Origin: Gammaproteobacteria bacterium
Lineage (GTDB): Bacteria; Pseudomonadota; Gammaproteobacteria; Acidiferrobacterales; Acidiferrobacteraceae
Assembly: GCA_028064935.1 (NCBI GenBank)
Contig: JAPTWT010000085.1
Location: 1 to 13,433 of the forward strand
Length of the DNA stretch: 13,433 bases
Reading direction: 5' to 3'
Numbering within the stretch: the stretch's first letter is position 1; every line of letters begins with the position of its first letter. The translations under genes were made by a program, and so were the position numbers. A model generated the notes under the pieces. The model saw only the letters and a program-made list of their open reading frames with translations. It was not told the origin of the DNA and searched no databases. Of the stretch, positions 1 through 11,218 are shown piece by piece.

Positions 1-359
1 AAAATGTGGACCTGAAAAAGCGCACCGCGCACCTGCCAACGAGTAAGAACGGCGATGCACGCACAGTGCCCCTCTCCAGTCGTGCCGTAGTGACGTTGGA
101 GGCTCTGCCGCGCAATCTGGACGGGCGGGTGTTCGGCATGACTTATGAAGCGATGAAGCAAGCCTTTGACCGCGCATGCAAACGTGCCAGCATCGAGGAC
201 TTACGCTTCCACGACCTGCGTCACGAGGCGACATCCAGGCTCTTTGAAAAAGGTTTCAACCCGATGGAAGCCGCCACGATTACCGGCCACAAAACATTGC
301 AGATGTTAAAGCGCTATACTCACCTGCGGGCGGAGGATCTGGCGAAGAGAATGGGGTAA
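1..359 (+). CDS. Tyrosine recombinase / phage-type integrase, C-terminal part (5' end outside window)
   Basis: This is the catalytic half of a site-specific tyrosine recombinase, which cuts and rejoins DNA at attachment sites. The frame is open to the window edge. A GTG at 6-8 is probably internal, because a full integrase is about 300-400 aa and only about 119 residues are present. Visible catalytic elements are a beta-hairpin lysine in TSKNGDARTVPLSS, the box II HxxR pattern in HDLRHEATSRL, the histidine in TGHKTLQ, and the nucleophilic tyrosine in KRYTHL (codon 315-317). The first catalytic arginine would lie upstream of the window. The C-terminus is of normal length and ends in TAA at 357-359. 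Its position beside a plasmid-like regulatory region and defence-type genes suggests it belongs to the mobile element that carried them (inference). I see no tRNA or attachment site beside it. Confidence 0.88.
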   Translation, partial: NVDLKKRTAHLPTSKNGDARTVPLSSRAVVTLEALPRNLDGRVFGMTYEAMKQAFDRACKRASIEDLRFHDLRHEATSRLFEKGFNPMEAATITGHKTLQMLKRYTHLRAEDLAKRMG

Positions 360-408
360 CGCTAAAATGGCTTATTGCCAAGTATCGCTACCTTGAGGAA
401 TATGTCGC

Positions 409-522
409 ATGGAAGAACAAGTCCGCTTCGTCCCTGAATATCTGCTCCTCCATCTCCCCCGGTTGGAAGAGACAGCAATCATTCGTAAACAACCCCGGTT
501 AAGCCTACCAGAGCGCGTCTAG
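409..522 (+). CDS. Possible small ORF, 37 aa, function unknown
   Basis: An ATG at 409 is preceded by GAGGAA (395-400) at a spacing of 8 bases, a good Shine-Dalgarno arrangement for so short an ORF. The predicted peptide begins MEEQVRFVPEYLLLHLPRLE, has a hydrophobic and acidic first half, a basic second half (RKQPRL), and ends with TAG at 520-522. It follows the integrase by 49 bp in the same direction. Its stop codon interlocks with the stop of the convergent ribbon-helix-helix gene through the shared tetramer CTAG at 519-522. I do not recognise the peptide. It could be chance coding in a spacer; the only positive evidence is the ribosome binding site and the neat end. Confidence 0.3.
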   Translation: MEEQVRFVPEYLLLHLPRLEETAIIRKQPRLSLPERV

Positions 523-794
523 TCGCGCGATGGTATGCAATGAGCGGCATAAAAGAGCAACGCCGCCTCCACAACTTCTCTTTGGATTGTGCCCTCGCCA
601 TAGTGCGCCATCAAGTCATTCAGAGCCATGTGCGCCCGCCCACTCAACATCACCGATAGTTGTTTCCCACTGTATCCCTTGTCAGGGTACCTGCGTCGAA
701 ACCGGCTTGCGGCGACTCGCTCGGCGTTGGTCATGGAGCGGTCTCCCTTGGGCTTGCGGCCCCGGCGTTTCGGTTGTTCGGCTATCTCGGTCAT
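519..794 (-). CDS. Small ribbon-helix-helix DNA-binding protein, probable autoregulator of a mobile element
   Basis: This predicted 91-aa protein has an N-terminal basic AT-hook-like segment (RRGRKPKG, residues 10-17) and a helix at about 22-36 (TNAERVAASRFRRR). A C-terminal ribbon-helix-helix unit follows: strand KQLSVMLSG (44-52), helix AHMALNDLMAHYG (54-66), turn, then helix IQREVVEAALLFYAA (70-84). Such proteins bind DNA as dimers and often control plasmid copy number, partition, mobilisation or toxin genes. I chose ATG 794 rather than ATG 821, nine codons upstream, because AGGAGG (minus strand, 808-803) lies 8 bases before 794 and the upstream ATG has no such site. Two long inverted repeats lie directly upstream, one enclosing the predicted promoter, so self-repression is likely (inference). 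The exact family is not recognised. Confidence 0.72.
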   Translation of the reverse strand: MTEIAEQPKRRGRKPKGDRSMTNAERVAASRFRRRYPDKGYSGKQLSVMLSGRAHMALNDLMAHYGEGTIQREVVEAALLFYAAHCIPSRD

Positions 795-802
795 GCTGTC
801 AT

Positions 803-808
803 CCTCCT
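803..808 (-). promoter_or_regulatory. Ribosome binding site AGGAGG that fixes the start at 794
   Basis: The minus strand reads AGGAGG followed by 8 bases and then ATG at 794. The alternative in-frame ATG at 821 would place this site inside the coding region and has no Shine-Dalgarno sequence of its own. Confidence 0.75.
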
Positions 809-827
809 GTGTTCTGTCCATTTAGAA

Positions 828-856
828 AAAATACGCGACTAGTAACGGGAATGCAA
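828..856 (-). promoter_or_regulatory. Predicted sigma70-type promoter of the ribbon-helix-helix gene
   Basis: On the minus strand TTGCAT (856-851) is followed by exactly 17 bases and TATTTT (833-828). Transcription would begin near 821, leaving a leader of about 26 bases that holds the AGGAGG site. The -35 box lies in the spacer of the upstream inverted repeat and the left repeat arm fills the gap between -35 and -10, so a bound repressor would block RNA polymerase. The boxes match the consensus only moderately. Confidence 0.5.
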
Positions 857-876
857 GCGGTATCGTTACTAGTCGC
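835..876. repeat. Long perfect inverted repeat, probable operator 1
   Basis: The arms GCGACTAGTAACG (835-847) and CGTTACTAGTCGC (864-876) are exact reverse complements, 13 bp each, separated by 16 bp. The arms straddle the predicted promoter of the minus-strand ribbon-helix-helix gene. This is the layout expected of an autoregulatory operator; binding by that protein is inference. Confidence 0.7.
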
Positions 877-902
877 ATAATGTGCGGGTTCTTGCGTAAA
901 CC

Positions 903-943
903 GTAACTAGTAACGGCAATACAATCGTTTCGTTACTTGTCGC
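903..943. repeat. Second, imperfect copy of the inverted repeat, probable operator 2
   Basis: GTAACTAGTAACG (903-915) and CGTTACTTGTCGC (931-943) match the arms of the copy at 835-876 with two and one differences, separated by 15 bp. The spacers are also related (both contain CAA or GCAA runs at the same place). A weaker promoter-like pair with the same geometry (TTGTAT, 17 bp, GTTTAC on the minus strand) falls inside it. It is probably a lower-affinity site for the same protein. Confidence 0.6.
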
Positions 944-970
944 GCAACGTCACCGCACGATTAACGCTAT

Positions 971-1110
971 CCTATACATAATAGAGTTTTCCTTTGCAAA
1001 CAGTGTGTTGCTGTACAAGTAAAACAATGTTCTATACTTGGTAATAAAGTCGTATACTGGAAAACAAAGATGTATACCCGATATTAAAGTTGTAGACTGG
1101 CTGACCAACA
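971..1110. repeat. Array of 20-bp phased iteron-like repeats
   Basis: Reading in 20-bp rows from 1031, the element TATAC falls at 1033, 1053 and 1073, with TAGAC at 1093 and a further TATAC at 973, which is exactly three periods earlier. The three central rows also share AAAG at 1046, 1066 and 1086. An approximate consensus is TGTATACTGG followed by an A-rich half ending AAAG. A row at 1011-1030 is degenerate (CTGTACAAGT then AAAACAATG). Direct repeats of about 20 bp in AT-rich DNA are typical of plasmid replication origins (iterons), of partition sites bound by ribbon-helix-helix proteins, or of repressor arrays. No replication initiator gene is in the window. The 69-aa reading frame on the minus strand across this array is probably spurious. 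Confidence 0.6.
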
Positions 1111-1151
1111 AGTCATCGGCAGAGCGTTTATTGCATGAAGCAATCCTTAAG

Positions 1152-1169
1152 AGAGCCATGCATGGCTCT
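1152..1169. repeat. Perfect 18-bp palindrome
   Basis: AGAGCCATGCATGGCTCT is its own reverse complement. It lies 42 bp beyond the iteron-like array. It could be a protein binding site or form a hairpin in RNA from either strand; no T-run follows on either side to make it a convincing terminator. Confidence 0.55.
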
Positions 1170-1242
1170 TAACGGATATAAAAATTACCTCAACAGTAAA
1201 GTTTCGCTCTGAAGGAGCAAGCGCAGCGGACGCATGGGTTGA

Positions 1243-1443
1243 TTATTGTTGGCCGGAAGTGGCATTCGGTGCTCCGGGTGCGGTCAACGCTTCCAGAGCG
1301 GATGTGACCATCGAACGTGGTCCCAAGGGTGTCAGGCAGTAATACCCGCCCACCACCGGCTCCTTAACGAGCCCTTGCTCACGTGCTGAGAACTGCAGTA
1401 CCTTTCCAAGTGGTCTGGGCGATCCGTAGCCCGATCGTCCGGA
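1243..1443 (-). pseudogene. Possible C-terminal remnant of a winged-helix-like protein
   Basis: This minus-strand frame has no start codon at its beginning; an in-frame TAG (1446-1444) precedes it. It reads about 66 residues to TAA at 1245-1243. The segment SAREQGLVKEPVVGGYY then CLTPLGPRSMV resembles the wing and last helix of small transcription regulators, where a Y-x-LTPLG pattern is common. The tail ASPNATSGQQ-like sequence is unremarkable. The remnant reading is tentative: the match rests on one short motif, and the opposite strand has an open frame too. Confidence 0.2.
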
Positions 1444-1611
1444 CTAGACTGGAAGCGGTCGTTGGGCGCGAAAATTTTCCAAACCATAGCTGTGCCAGAT
1501 AATAATCCCAGTCCTCTGTTCAAACTTGCACGAGCATAGCGTCGGGCATTGTAGTCTGAAAGACTGCTGCTACCGCGCTTGTGCAACAGCAGCAAATAAC
1601 AACGAAATGTC

Positions 1612-1620
1612 AGGAGGTGA
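1612..1620 (+). promoter_or_regulatory. Full-length Shine-Dalgarno AGGAGGTGA setting a TTG start
   Basis: AGGAGGTGA is complementary over all nine bases to the anti-Shine-Dalgarno end of 16S rRNA (UCACCUCCU). GGAGG ends 5 bases before TTG at 1623. The GTG at 1581 that opens the same frame has no such site, so the TTG is the preferred start. Confidence 0.7.
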
Positions 1621-1622
1621 AA

Positions 1623-4142
1623 TTGGTTGATTTCAAAAAGCGACTGACGGGAAAGAAAGCGGAACGAACGACCGACCCTATAAAACTGTACGACACCCTG
1701 GACCGCGCACATGACAAAGGCCCGTTGCGTCCTGCACAGTTGGCTATCCTGCAGAGTTGGTTTACCAGCCATCGCAGCGATCGAGATGTAATCGTCAAAC
1801 TGCATACTGGTCAAGGTAAAACCCTGATCGGATTGCTGATGCTGCAGGCGCAGTTGAACAACGGAAAGGGACCGGCGCTCTACTTATGCCCAAACAACTT
1901 CCTGATCAAGCAAACAATCGAACAAGCCAAGCAGTTCGGCATTGCAACCTGCCTAGCTGACTCTGAATTGCCAGATGCATTTTTGAACGGCGACAGAATT
2001 CTTGTTACCACAGTGCAGAAGCTCTTCAATGGGCTTACGAAGTTTGGGTTGAACAGGGATTCGATCTCCGTCGAAACGCTGCTGATGGATGATGCGCACG
2101 CCTGTGCCGACACGATCCGCGAGGCATGCCGAATTCGCATTCCCAAGGAAGAACACGCGTACGACGCTTTGAAAACTCTGTTCGCCGAGGACTTGGAGCA
2201 GCAGGGCCTGGGCACGTTTGCGGACATCAACAACAGCAAACGCGATGCCCTGCTTCCTGTGCCATACTGGGCGTGGATCGAACGTGAGGCCGAGGTCGCC
2301 AAGATTCTGGCCGCTAATACGGAGCGCAAATCGGTAAAGTTTGCATGGCCACTGCTGAAGAATATTCTTGGGCATTGCCAGTGCGTGGTTTCAGGCGTGG
2401 CGATCGAAATCGAGCCCCAAATTCCACCACTGACAGCCTTCGGCAGCTACGCGAAAGCGTCACATAGGATTTTTATGTCGGCAACGGTGACTGACGACGC
2501 CTTCCTCATCAAGGGACTGCAACTCAAGCCCGAGACCATCATCCATCCGTTGACCTACTCGAAGGAAAGCTGGTCGGGTGAGAAGATGGTGCTGCTCCCG
2601 TCACTCATCCACGAGGAGTTGGACCGCGAGTGCATTGTTAAAGGCTATGCGGCACCGAAGCCGAAACGTCGGCATGGCGTTGTTGCGCTTGCAACCGCAT
2701 TTGCAAGGGTCAAAGACTGGGAGGCCTACGGCGCGATTGTGGCGAACAAGGGTTCGGTGGGCGAAGTCATCGACAACCTTCGCAAAGGCGAGTACGAAAA
2801 GACGGTCGTTCTAGTTAATAGCTACGACGGCATCGACTTGCCCGACGACACCTGCCGCACGCTGATTTTCGACGGCAAGCCCTATTCGGAGAGCTTGATT
2901 GATCTGTACGACGAGGCGTGCCGCCCGGGCAGCGTGGCCACATTGATGCGTGCCGTGCGCACGGTAGAGCAAGGGATGGGACGCAGCGTGCGGGGTGAGA
3001 AGGACTATTCCGTAGTCATCATCGTCGGCTCTGACATTACGCGCCTGGTGAGAGATCGCGAGTCCCGCAAATATCTTTCCTCACAGATGTCACGGCAGAT
3101 CGAGATCGGTCTTGAGATCGCCGAAATGGCAAAGCAGGACATCGAAGCAGGGGAAATACCGGCCAACGCCTTCAATGTCCTTGTTCGCCAGTGCCTTCAG
3201 CGTGACGAGGAATGGAAGGCGTTCTACGTCGAGCAAATGTCTAAGATCAAGTCATCGGGTGCAAACGAGATCGTTCTTCGCGCGTATGCAGCAGAACTCG
3301 CGGCGGAGCAGGCGTACCGCGATGGAGACTATGGTACAGCGGCCGAGTTCCTTCAAAATCTCTTGGACAATAATCAAGTCGATGGAGAAGACAAGGGCTG
3401 GTATTTGCAGGAAATGGCGCGCTACCAGCATCGAACCAATCGTCTAGAATCTCAGCGGCTCCAGATCGCCGCTCACCAAAACAACCGGCTTCTCTTGAAG
3501 CCGTCCGACGGGGTGACGGTCGCCAAGCTGACCGTGGTCAGCCAAGGGCGGATCGAACGGATAGCGGCTTGGGTACGCAAGTTCGAGAACTATGAGCAGC
3601 TCAACATTGCACTATCTGACATCCTCGGCCGTTTGGTATTTGGCACCAAGGCAGACAAATTCGAGCAGTCGCTGGACGAAATCAGCCGAGCCATCGGGTT
3701 TGCCGGTGAGCGGCCAGATAAGGAGTGGAAGGAGGGGCCGGACAACCTGTGGGCTTTGGATGACACGCAGTATATTCTCTGGGAGTGCAAGAGCGAAGTT
3801 GAAGTAAACCGCGCCGAGATCAACAAGCGCGAGGCCGAGCAGATGAACCGCTCAAGCGCTTGGTTCGACAAGCATTACGCGGGAATGAAGGTCAAGCGTA
3901 TCATCGTTCATCCGGCTAATACGGTGGCTCGTGCTGCGTCCTTTATCCATGATGTGGAAGCGATGCGAGAAACTGAACTTAGGCAGTTTGTCAGAAAATT
4001 GCGCGAATTTTTCAAGTCCTTTGAGGCGCTCAATTTCAGGGATCTCTCAGCAACCCAGATTCAAAAGTTCGTGGATGCCTATGGCTTATCTGCACCATCG
4101 CTGCTGACGCAACTTACGAAAAATCTAAAGAACATCCGATAG
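1623..4142 (+). CDS. XPD/DinG-like SF2 helicase fused to a PD-(D/E)XK nuclease; candidate stand-alone defence protein
   Basis: A predicted 839-aa cytoplasmic protein starting at TTG 1623, chosen for its complete ribosome binding site. Numbered from there, the helicase core shows Walker A TGQGKT (62-67), motif II LLMDDAH (153-159), MSAT (285-288), and motif [15 protein letters not shown] (450-462). The last resembles the QxxGRxxR box of the Rad3/XPD/DinG group. A helical, TPR-like segment follows at about 560-620 ([22 protein letters not shown]). The C-terminal third carries a PD-(D/E)XK signature: [10 protein letters not shown] (705-714) then YILWECKSE (717-725), with D707, E721 and K723 the likely metal-binding and catalytic residues. 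Helicase-nuclease fusions of this kind are common in bacterial defence islands; that role here is inference. It has no obvious partner immediately next to it. An IS now sits 45 bp past its stop. Confidence 0.82.
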   Translation: MVDFKKRLTGKKAERTTDPIKLYDTLDRAHDKGPLRPAQLAILQSWFTSHRSDRDVIVKLHTGQGKTLIGLLMLQAQLNNGKGPALYLCPNNFLIKQTIEQAKQFGIATCLADSELPDAFLNGDRILVTTVQKLFNGLTKFGLNRDSISVETLLMDDAHACADTIREACRIRIPKEEHAYDALKTLFAEDLEQQGLGTFADINNSKRDALLPVPYWAWIEREAEVAKILAANTERKSVKFAWPLLKNILGHCQCVVSGVAIEIEPQIPPLTAFGSYAKASHRIFMSATVTDDAFLIKGLQLKPETIIHPLTYSKESWSGEKMVLLPSLIHEELDRECIVKGYAAPKPKRRHGVVALATAFARVKDWEAYGAIVANKGSVGEVIDNLRKGEYEKTVVLVNSYDGIDLPDDTCRTLIFDGKPYSESLIDLYDEACRPGSVATLMRAVRTVEQGMGRSVRGEKDYSVVIIVGSDITRLVRDRESRKYLSSQMSRQIEIGLEIAEMAKQDIEAGEIPANAFNVLVRQCLQRDEEWKAFYVEQMSKIKSSGANEIVLRAYAAELAAEQAYRDGDYGTAAEFLQNLLDNNQVDGEDKGWYLQEMARYQHRTNRLESQRLQIAAHQNNRLLLKPSDGVTVAKLTVVSQGRIERIAAWVRKFENYEQLNIALSDILGRLVFGTKADKFEQSLDEISRAIGFAGERPDKEWKEGPDNLWALDDTQYILWECKSEVEVNRAEINKREAEQMNRSSAWFDKHYAGMKVKRIIVHPANTVARAASFIHDVEAMRETELRQFVRKLREFFKSFEALNFRDLSATQIQKFVDAYGLSAPSLLTQLTKNLKNIR

Positions 4143-4153
4143 CCGCCGGCCGT

Positions 4154-4170
4154 GAATGGTTCGAACATTC
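4154..4170 (+). other. Short hairpin downstream of the helicase-nuclease gene
   Basis: GAATG (4154-4158) and CATTC (4166-4170) can pair over a 7-base loop GTTCGAA, with an outer CGGC/GCCG pair (4147-4150 and 4173-4176). It could slow transcription leaving the gene. Without a following T-run it is not a standard intrinsic terminator. Confidence 0.3.
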
Positions 4171-4182
4171 TTGCCGTCAGGC

Positions 4183-4187
4183 TTATA
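4183..4187. repeat. Left copy of the target-site duplication TTATA
   Basis: TTATA lies directly outside the left IS terminus and is repeated exactly at 5871-5875 outside the right terminus. Confidence 0.85.
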
Positions 4188-5870
4188 CCTGAATCCGTGG
4201 CCCAGCAATTGCTTTGCTGGTGATGGGATGGCAAGAGTGGTTTGATGGCGAAGGCATGGTTGCGGTCGACGCTGTTGTTGACGGCTGGATGGCTATTTTC
4301 GCGCTGGATGGGGGCTTTTATGGACGGCTTTTACGGACAAATGCCCTTCGGGCGAAATCCGCCCTTTCCCCTGGTGGAGAGAGGCCAGAACAAGTCAGGG
4401 GGAGCCTGGGGAACGCCGTCAGGGGGCCGACCAGACGGCATAGAGGTGCTGAAAGGCATGGAAGCCGGGAGAGCTGTGCTCTGGGAAGGAGAGGATCCAC
4501 TGGCGGGCATGATGGACGACTCGGGCCGCCTGGGTGATGATTTCCTGGATCACCGTCTTGACGCGACGGCGCTTGGCCGGATGGCGCGTTGGAGCATCGG
4601 GTCCCAGCAGGGTGGCCTGACCGATCATTCGCAAGAGGTTATAGGCCATACCCCCCAAGGTCAGGATCAAATCGTTGGTGGCAAACTTCCCCGACGGCAG
4701 GCGTTCCAGATCCAGATCGGTCTTGATTTCGGCATGGAACTGTTCGTGGGTGGCGTGATCGGCATAGAGGGCAATGACCGCCTGCGAAGAGATCTCCGCC
4801 GGCAAGGTGGTATCCCAGCCTTCCAAAGTGGTTTCGGGCAACAGCAGGACCTGGCCATTGGCCAGACTGCTACGCTCGGTCAGCCGCAGGACGCGGCGCA
4901 CCGCCACATCGCCCAGCTGGACAACTTCTTCCCAGATGGTGATGCGCTTCCCCGATCGAGGGCAGTCCCAGACGGTGGTCGGGTCAGCCAGACGCTGCGC
5001 GATCCTGGCAGAAAGGATTTGCCCTCGTCGGTTCCATTTGATCAGGAAGGCGATGGGGGTCCCACCTGCGGCTTGCCGTTCTTGATCCTGGCGGGCGAGG
5101 GTTTGGGCGATGGTCTTGCCATGAAAGCCGGCATCCATGCGCCCCAGAAGGGGCGACGGGGTCAGCGCCATCGCCCGCGGCAAGACCCGGTCCAGGGTCG
5201 CGTCGGTCTCCTCGGCACTGTGCTGGGTGCCCTCCCGCAATTCCATGCCGATGTTCCATCCCTCTCGCCCCAGATAGGCAGCAATGGGGGCGTAGCCCAC
5301 GTAGCCGGCATAGGTCCAGCCGATCCCTTCCTTCCGAGTCTGGGAGTTGTCCAGGGTAAAAACGTCCATATCCAGGGGCGTCCAGCCACAGGGCAAGGAC
5401 GTGATATCCACCTTTGCGCGGCGGAGCAACTGCAGGTCGGCTTCGTCCACCCAGGGCAGGAAGGCTTCCGCCTTCTCATCCAGGCATTGCCGCAGGGTCG
5501 GGCTTGCGGGTACGGCCCGCAGCCCCATGGTTTGCTGGAAGCAAGGGTCTCGCCGATACCGTTCAATGGCCTCAAAGTCGCTCTTGCCCTGGCAGAGAAA
5601 AGCCACTTGCGCCAGGAGGATGTCGCTGTTAGCGATGCCGCCCCGCACCGGGAAGCGAGGATCGATGAGCTGACGCAGTTGGGAGAATCGGGCCATGGCC
5701 TGGCCAACCAGGGGCAGGCCACCCAAGGCGGTGAGGGTTTCTGGGCCTTGGCGAAGGTGGAAAGTCGTCGGTTCCATGCGCACCCATCAGGTGAACCAAA
5801 GAAGTGTGCATTATATAATATAAAACAATGCGTTGGAATGGTTTTCCGGCGCCAAGGTCACGGATTCAGG
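4188..5870 (-). mobile_element. Complete IS1380-family insertion sequence, 1683 bp
   Basis: The left end CCTGAATCCGTGGCC (4188-4202) and the right end, read inward on the minus strand, CCTGAATCCGTGACC (5870-5856) match at 14 of 15 positions. The element is flanked on both sides by TTATA (4183-4187 and 5871-5875), a 5-bp target duplication. Ends beginning CCT, a length near 1.7 kb and a single transposase ORF all fit the IS1380 family. A 7-bp stem (CCAGCAA/TTGCTGG, 4202-4220) lies just inside the left end and could impede read-through transcription from the flanking gene. The intact duplication suggests a fairly recent, simple insertion. Confidence 0.9.
4419..5777 (-). CDS. IS1380-family transposase
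   Basis: A 452-aa DDE transposase that cuts and joins the ends of the surrounding element. From ATG 5777, likely catalytic acidic residues are D143 in the TLDNS segment, D215 in GRMDAGFHG and a glutamate in THEQFHAEIKTDL (about 345). The N-terminal GGLPLVGQAMARFSQLRQLID and the central YVGYAPIAAYLG stretch are typical of the IS1380 group. An in-frame GTG six bases upstream (5783) could add two residues; a TGA precedes it, so the start is one of these two. No clear Shine-Dalgarno is visible, which is common for transposases. A TATAAT box on the minus strand (5815-5810) may be the -10 element, but its -35 partner is weak. The ORF is full length without frameshift, so the element is probably functional. 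Confidence 0.92.
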   Translation of the reverse strand: MEPTTFHLRQGPETLTALGGLPLVGQAMARFSQLRQLIDPRFPVRGGIANSDILLAQVAFLCQGKSDFEAIERYRRDPCFQQTMGLRAVPASPTLRQCLDEKAEAFLPWVDEADLQLLRRAKVDITSLPCGWTPLDMDVFTLDNSQTRKEGIGWTYAGYVGYAPIAAYLGREGWNIGMELREGTQHSAEETDATLDRVLPRAMALTPSPLLGRMDAGFHGKTIAQTLARQDQERQAAGGTPIAFLIKWNRRGQILSARIAQRLADPTTVWDCPRSGKRITIWEEVVQLGDVAVRRVLRLTERSSLANGQVLLLPETTLEGWDTTLPAEISSQAVIALYADHATHEQFHAEIKTDLDLERLPSGKFATNDLILTLGGMAYNLLRMIGQATLLGPDAPTRHPAKRRRVKTVIQEIITQAARVVHHARQWILSFPEHSSPGFHAFQHLYAVWSAP

Positions 5871-5875
5871 TTATA
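5871..5875. repeat. Right copy of the target-site duplication TTATA
   Basis: TTATA lies directly outside the right IS terminus and matches the copy at 4183-4187. Confidence 0.85.
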
Positions 5876-6424
5876 GTATGGTGAGGTGCCCGAAAACAAC
5901 TGTTTGGAGAGCAGCCACGAACAGCACAGACGATGTCGGCCTGGTAGAGGTGCCAGTAAGTCCGGAGAATCTTGCAAAAAAGGCAGGTTGCCCAATGGCC
6001 TATCTATCCGAGAAAATCAGTGCCGCATACCTGGTACTGGATGGTATGTTTTTCGGGTCACTGACGCTCATGGAATCAACCTGTTACCGCTCTCAAAAAC
6101 ACCTCTAGAAATCGTTTTCTGGATTCATGGCCTATATCGAGAACTCTGAGAGGCCTATCAGTATGCAATCTACCAGATGGCCCACGCCTATGGCTAATAC
6201 TACTCCTCCAGATACTGGGTGGGCATGACTGCAAACGCTACCCTGTCGCCGTTGAGCCCTGAAGGTGATGGTCGGCAGCAGACTCAGACAGTACAGTACT
6301 GGAAGCGGACGCATGAACATACTAAGCTGTTCTAGCTTGCGACCGTACGGATTTGAATTTAGCATAGCCGACTACATTAGACAGTTATGTCCACAAGGAA
6401 ATCTCGCCAAAAGTGGATCAAGCC
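5876..6424. other. 549-bp stretch without a confident gene, upstream of the methyltransferase operon
   Basis: Several short frames cross this stretch. One begins with ATG 5878, just past the IS duplication, and gives 77 residues including ENLAKKAGCPMAYLSEK. I recognise none of them, and none has a good ribosome binding site. A 13-codon frame from ATG 6387 ends in TGA at 6426-6428, overlapping the methyltransferase ATG at 6425. It may be chance, or a leader that couples translation. The last 90 bases hold the best promoter candidate for the downstream operon. Confidence 0.4.
6337..6365 (+). promoter_or_regulatory. Candidate promoter of the three-gene operon
   Basis: TTGCGA (6337-6342), a 17-bp spacer and TAGCAT (6360-6365) each match the sigma70 consensus at four of six positions. 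The spacer begins with the 8-bp palindrome CCGTACGG (6343-6350), a possible operator. An overlapping alternative (TTGAAT with ATTAGA) also exists, so the call is tentative. Confidence 0.3.
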
Positions 6425-7077
6425 ATGAACTCCATCAAGTCCAAACAACGCGTCGCCGACCACGGCGAGGTCTTCACCCCGGCGTGGTTGGTGGATGCCA
6501 TGCTGGACCTCGTGAAGGGCGAGACGGAGCGAATTGATTCGCGCTTTCTTGAACCCACCTGCGGCAGCGGAAACTTTCTGGTGCAAATCCTGCGGCGCAA
6601 ACTCGCCGCCGTGGAACGCAAATACGGCAAGGCCGGTTTCGAGCGGCAGCACTATGCGCTGCTCGGGCTGATGTGCATCTACGGCATTGAGCTGCTCGCG
6701 GACAACATCGCCGAGTGCCGCGCAAACCTGTTGAAAGTATTCGCTGAGGTTTTGAACGTGAAAGAGTCGGATGCGCTCTATCGCGCAGCAATTCATGTGC
6801 TCTCACAGAACCTCATACATGGGGATGCGTTGACGATGCGCGTCCACGATGGCCAAGCGATCACTTTCGCCGAGTGGGGCTACATAGGTAAGGGCAAATT
6901 CCAGCGGCGCGACTTCCGCTTTGACGTGCTCACCGGTTCGTCGGCTTTCAGCGCGGAGGGTTCACTCTTCGCCCACCTCGGTATGCACGAAATCTTCACA
7001 CCGATCAAGACGTATCCACCCATGACAGTGAACGAGCTGGCCGGAGCGGCGTTCAGCGATGCCCCAAAAGAAACCGC

Positions 7078-7081
<4 letters not shown>
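6425..7081 (+). CDS. DNA methyltransferase-like subunit with intact SAM motif but altered catalytic motif
   Basis: A 218-aa protein of the N6-adenine DNA methylase fold. From ATG 6425 it shows the N-terminal HGEVFTPAWLVDAML (13-27), SAM-binding motif I FLEPTCGSGNFL (41-52), motif II-like YGIELLADN (86-94) and a third element LIHGDALT (130-137). Where the catalytic motif should follow, FDVLTGSSAF stands (166-175). The second protein of the operon reads FDVIIGNPPY at the equivalent place, so the Asn-Pro-Pro-Tyr is missing here. It ends soon after and has no target-recognition domain. It may bind SAM without catalysing transfer alone. A GTG at 6413 would add four residues; I prefer ATG 6425 because the conserved region begins there. 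Its stop overlaps the next gene in ATGA (7078-7081), so the two are translationally coupled. Confidence 0.8.

Positions 7082-11218
<4,137 letters not shown>

Larger units (their letters stand above)
1111..1580. other. Stretch without a confident gene between the repeat array and the helicase gene
   Basis: Apart from the palindrome and a possible minus-strand gene remnant, this stretch has no convincing ORF. The minus-strand frame of 160 codons that spans 1332-1814 runs antisense into the helicase gene and has no family features. A short hairpin (AGTCT, GAA, AGACT at 1553-1565) lies in the presumed leader of the helicase gene. I could not identify a strong promoter for that gene; TTGCAC with a 17-bp spacer and TTGTAG just upstream is only weak. 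Confidence 0.4.

Noticed and set aside
971..1110. CRISPR array
   Set aside because: The 20-bp units are contiguous without unique spacers of 30-40 bp, so this is an iteron-like or operator-like array.
950..1159. 69-aa minus-strand ORF across the repeat array
   Set aside because: Its coding potential follows from the AT-rich repeats; there is no ribosome binding site or recognisable motif.
1332..1814. 160-aa minus-strand ORF
   Set aside because: Nearly 200 bases of it are antisense to the well supported helicase-nuclease gene, and it has no family features.
4154..4170. GAATG, GTTCGAA, CATTC as a tRNA T-arm or IS target tRNA end
   Set aside because: No acceptor, anticodon or D arm can be built upstream; it is only a short hairpin.
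4242..5876. 544-aa plus-strand ORF through the insertion sequence
   Set aside because: It is the antisense shadow of the transposase; its Gly/Gln-rich translation has no domain, and the transposase explains the openness of the frame.
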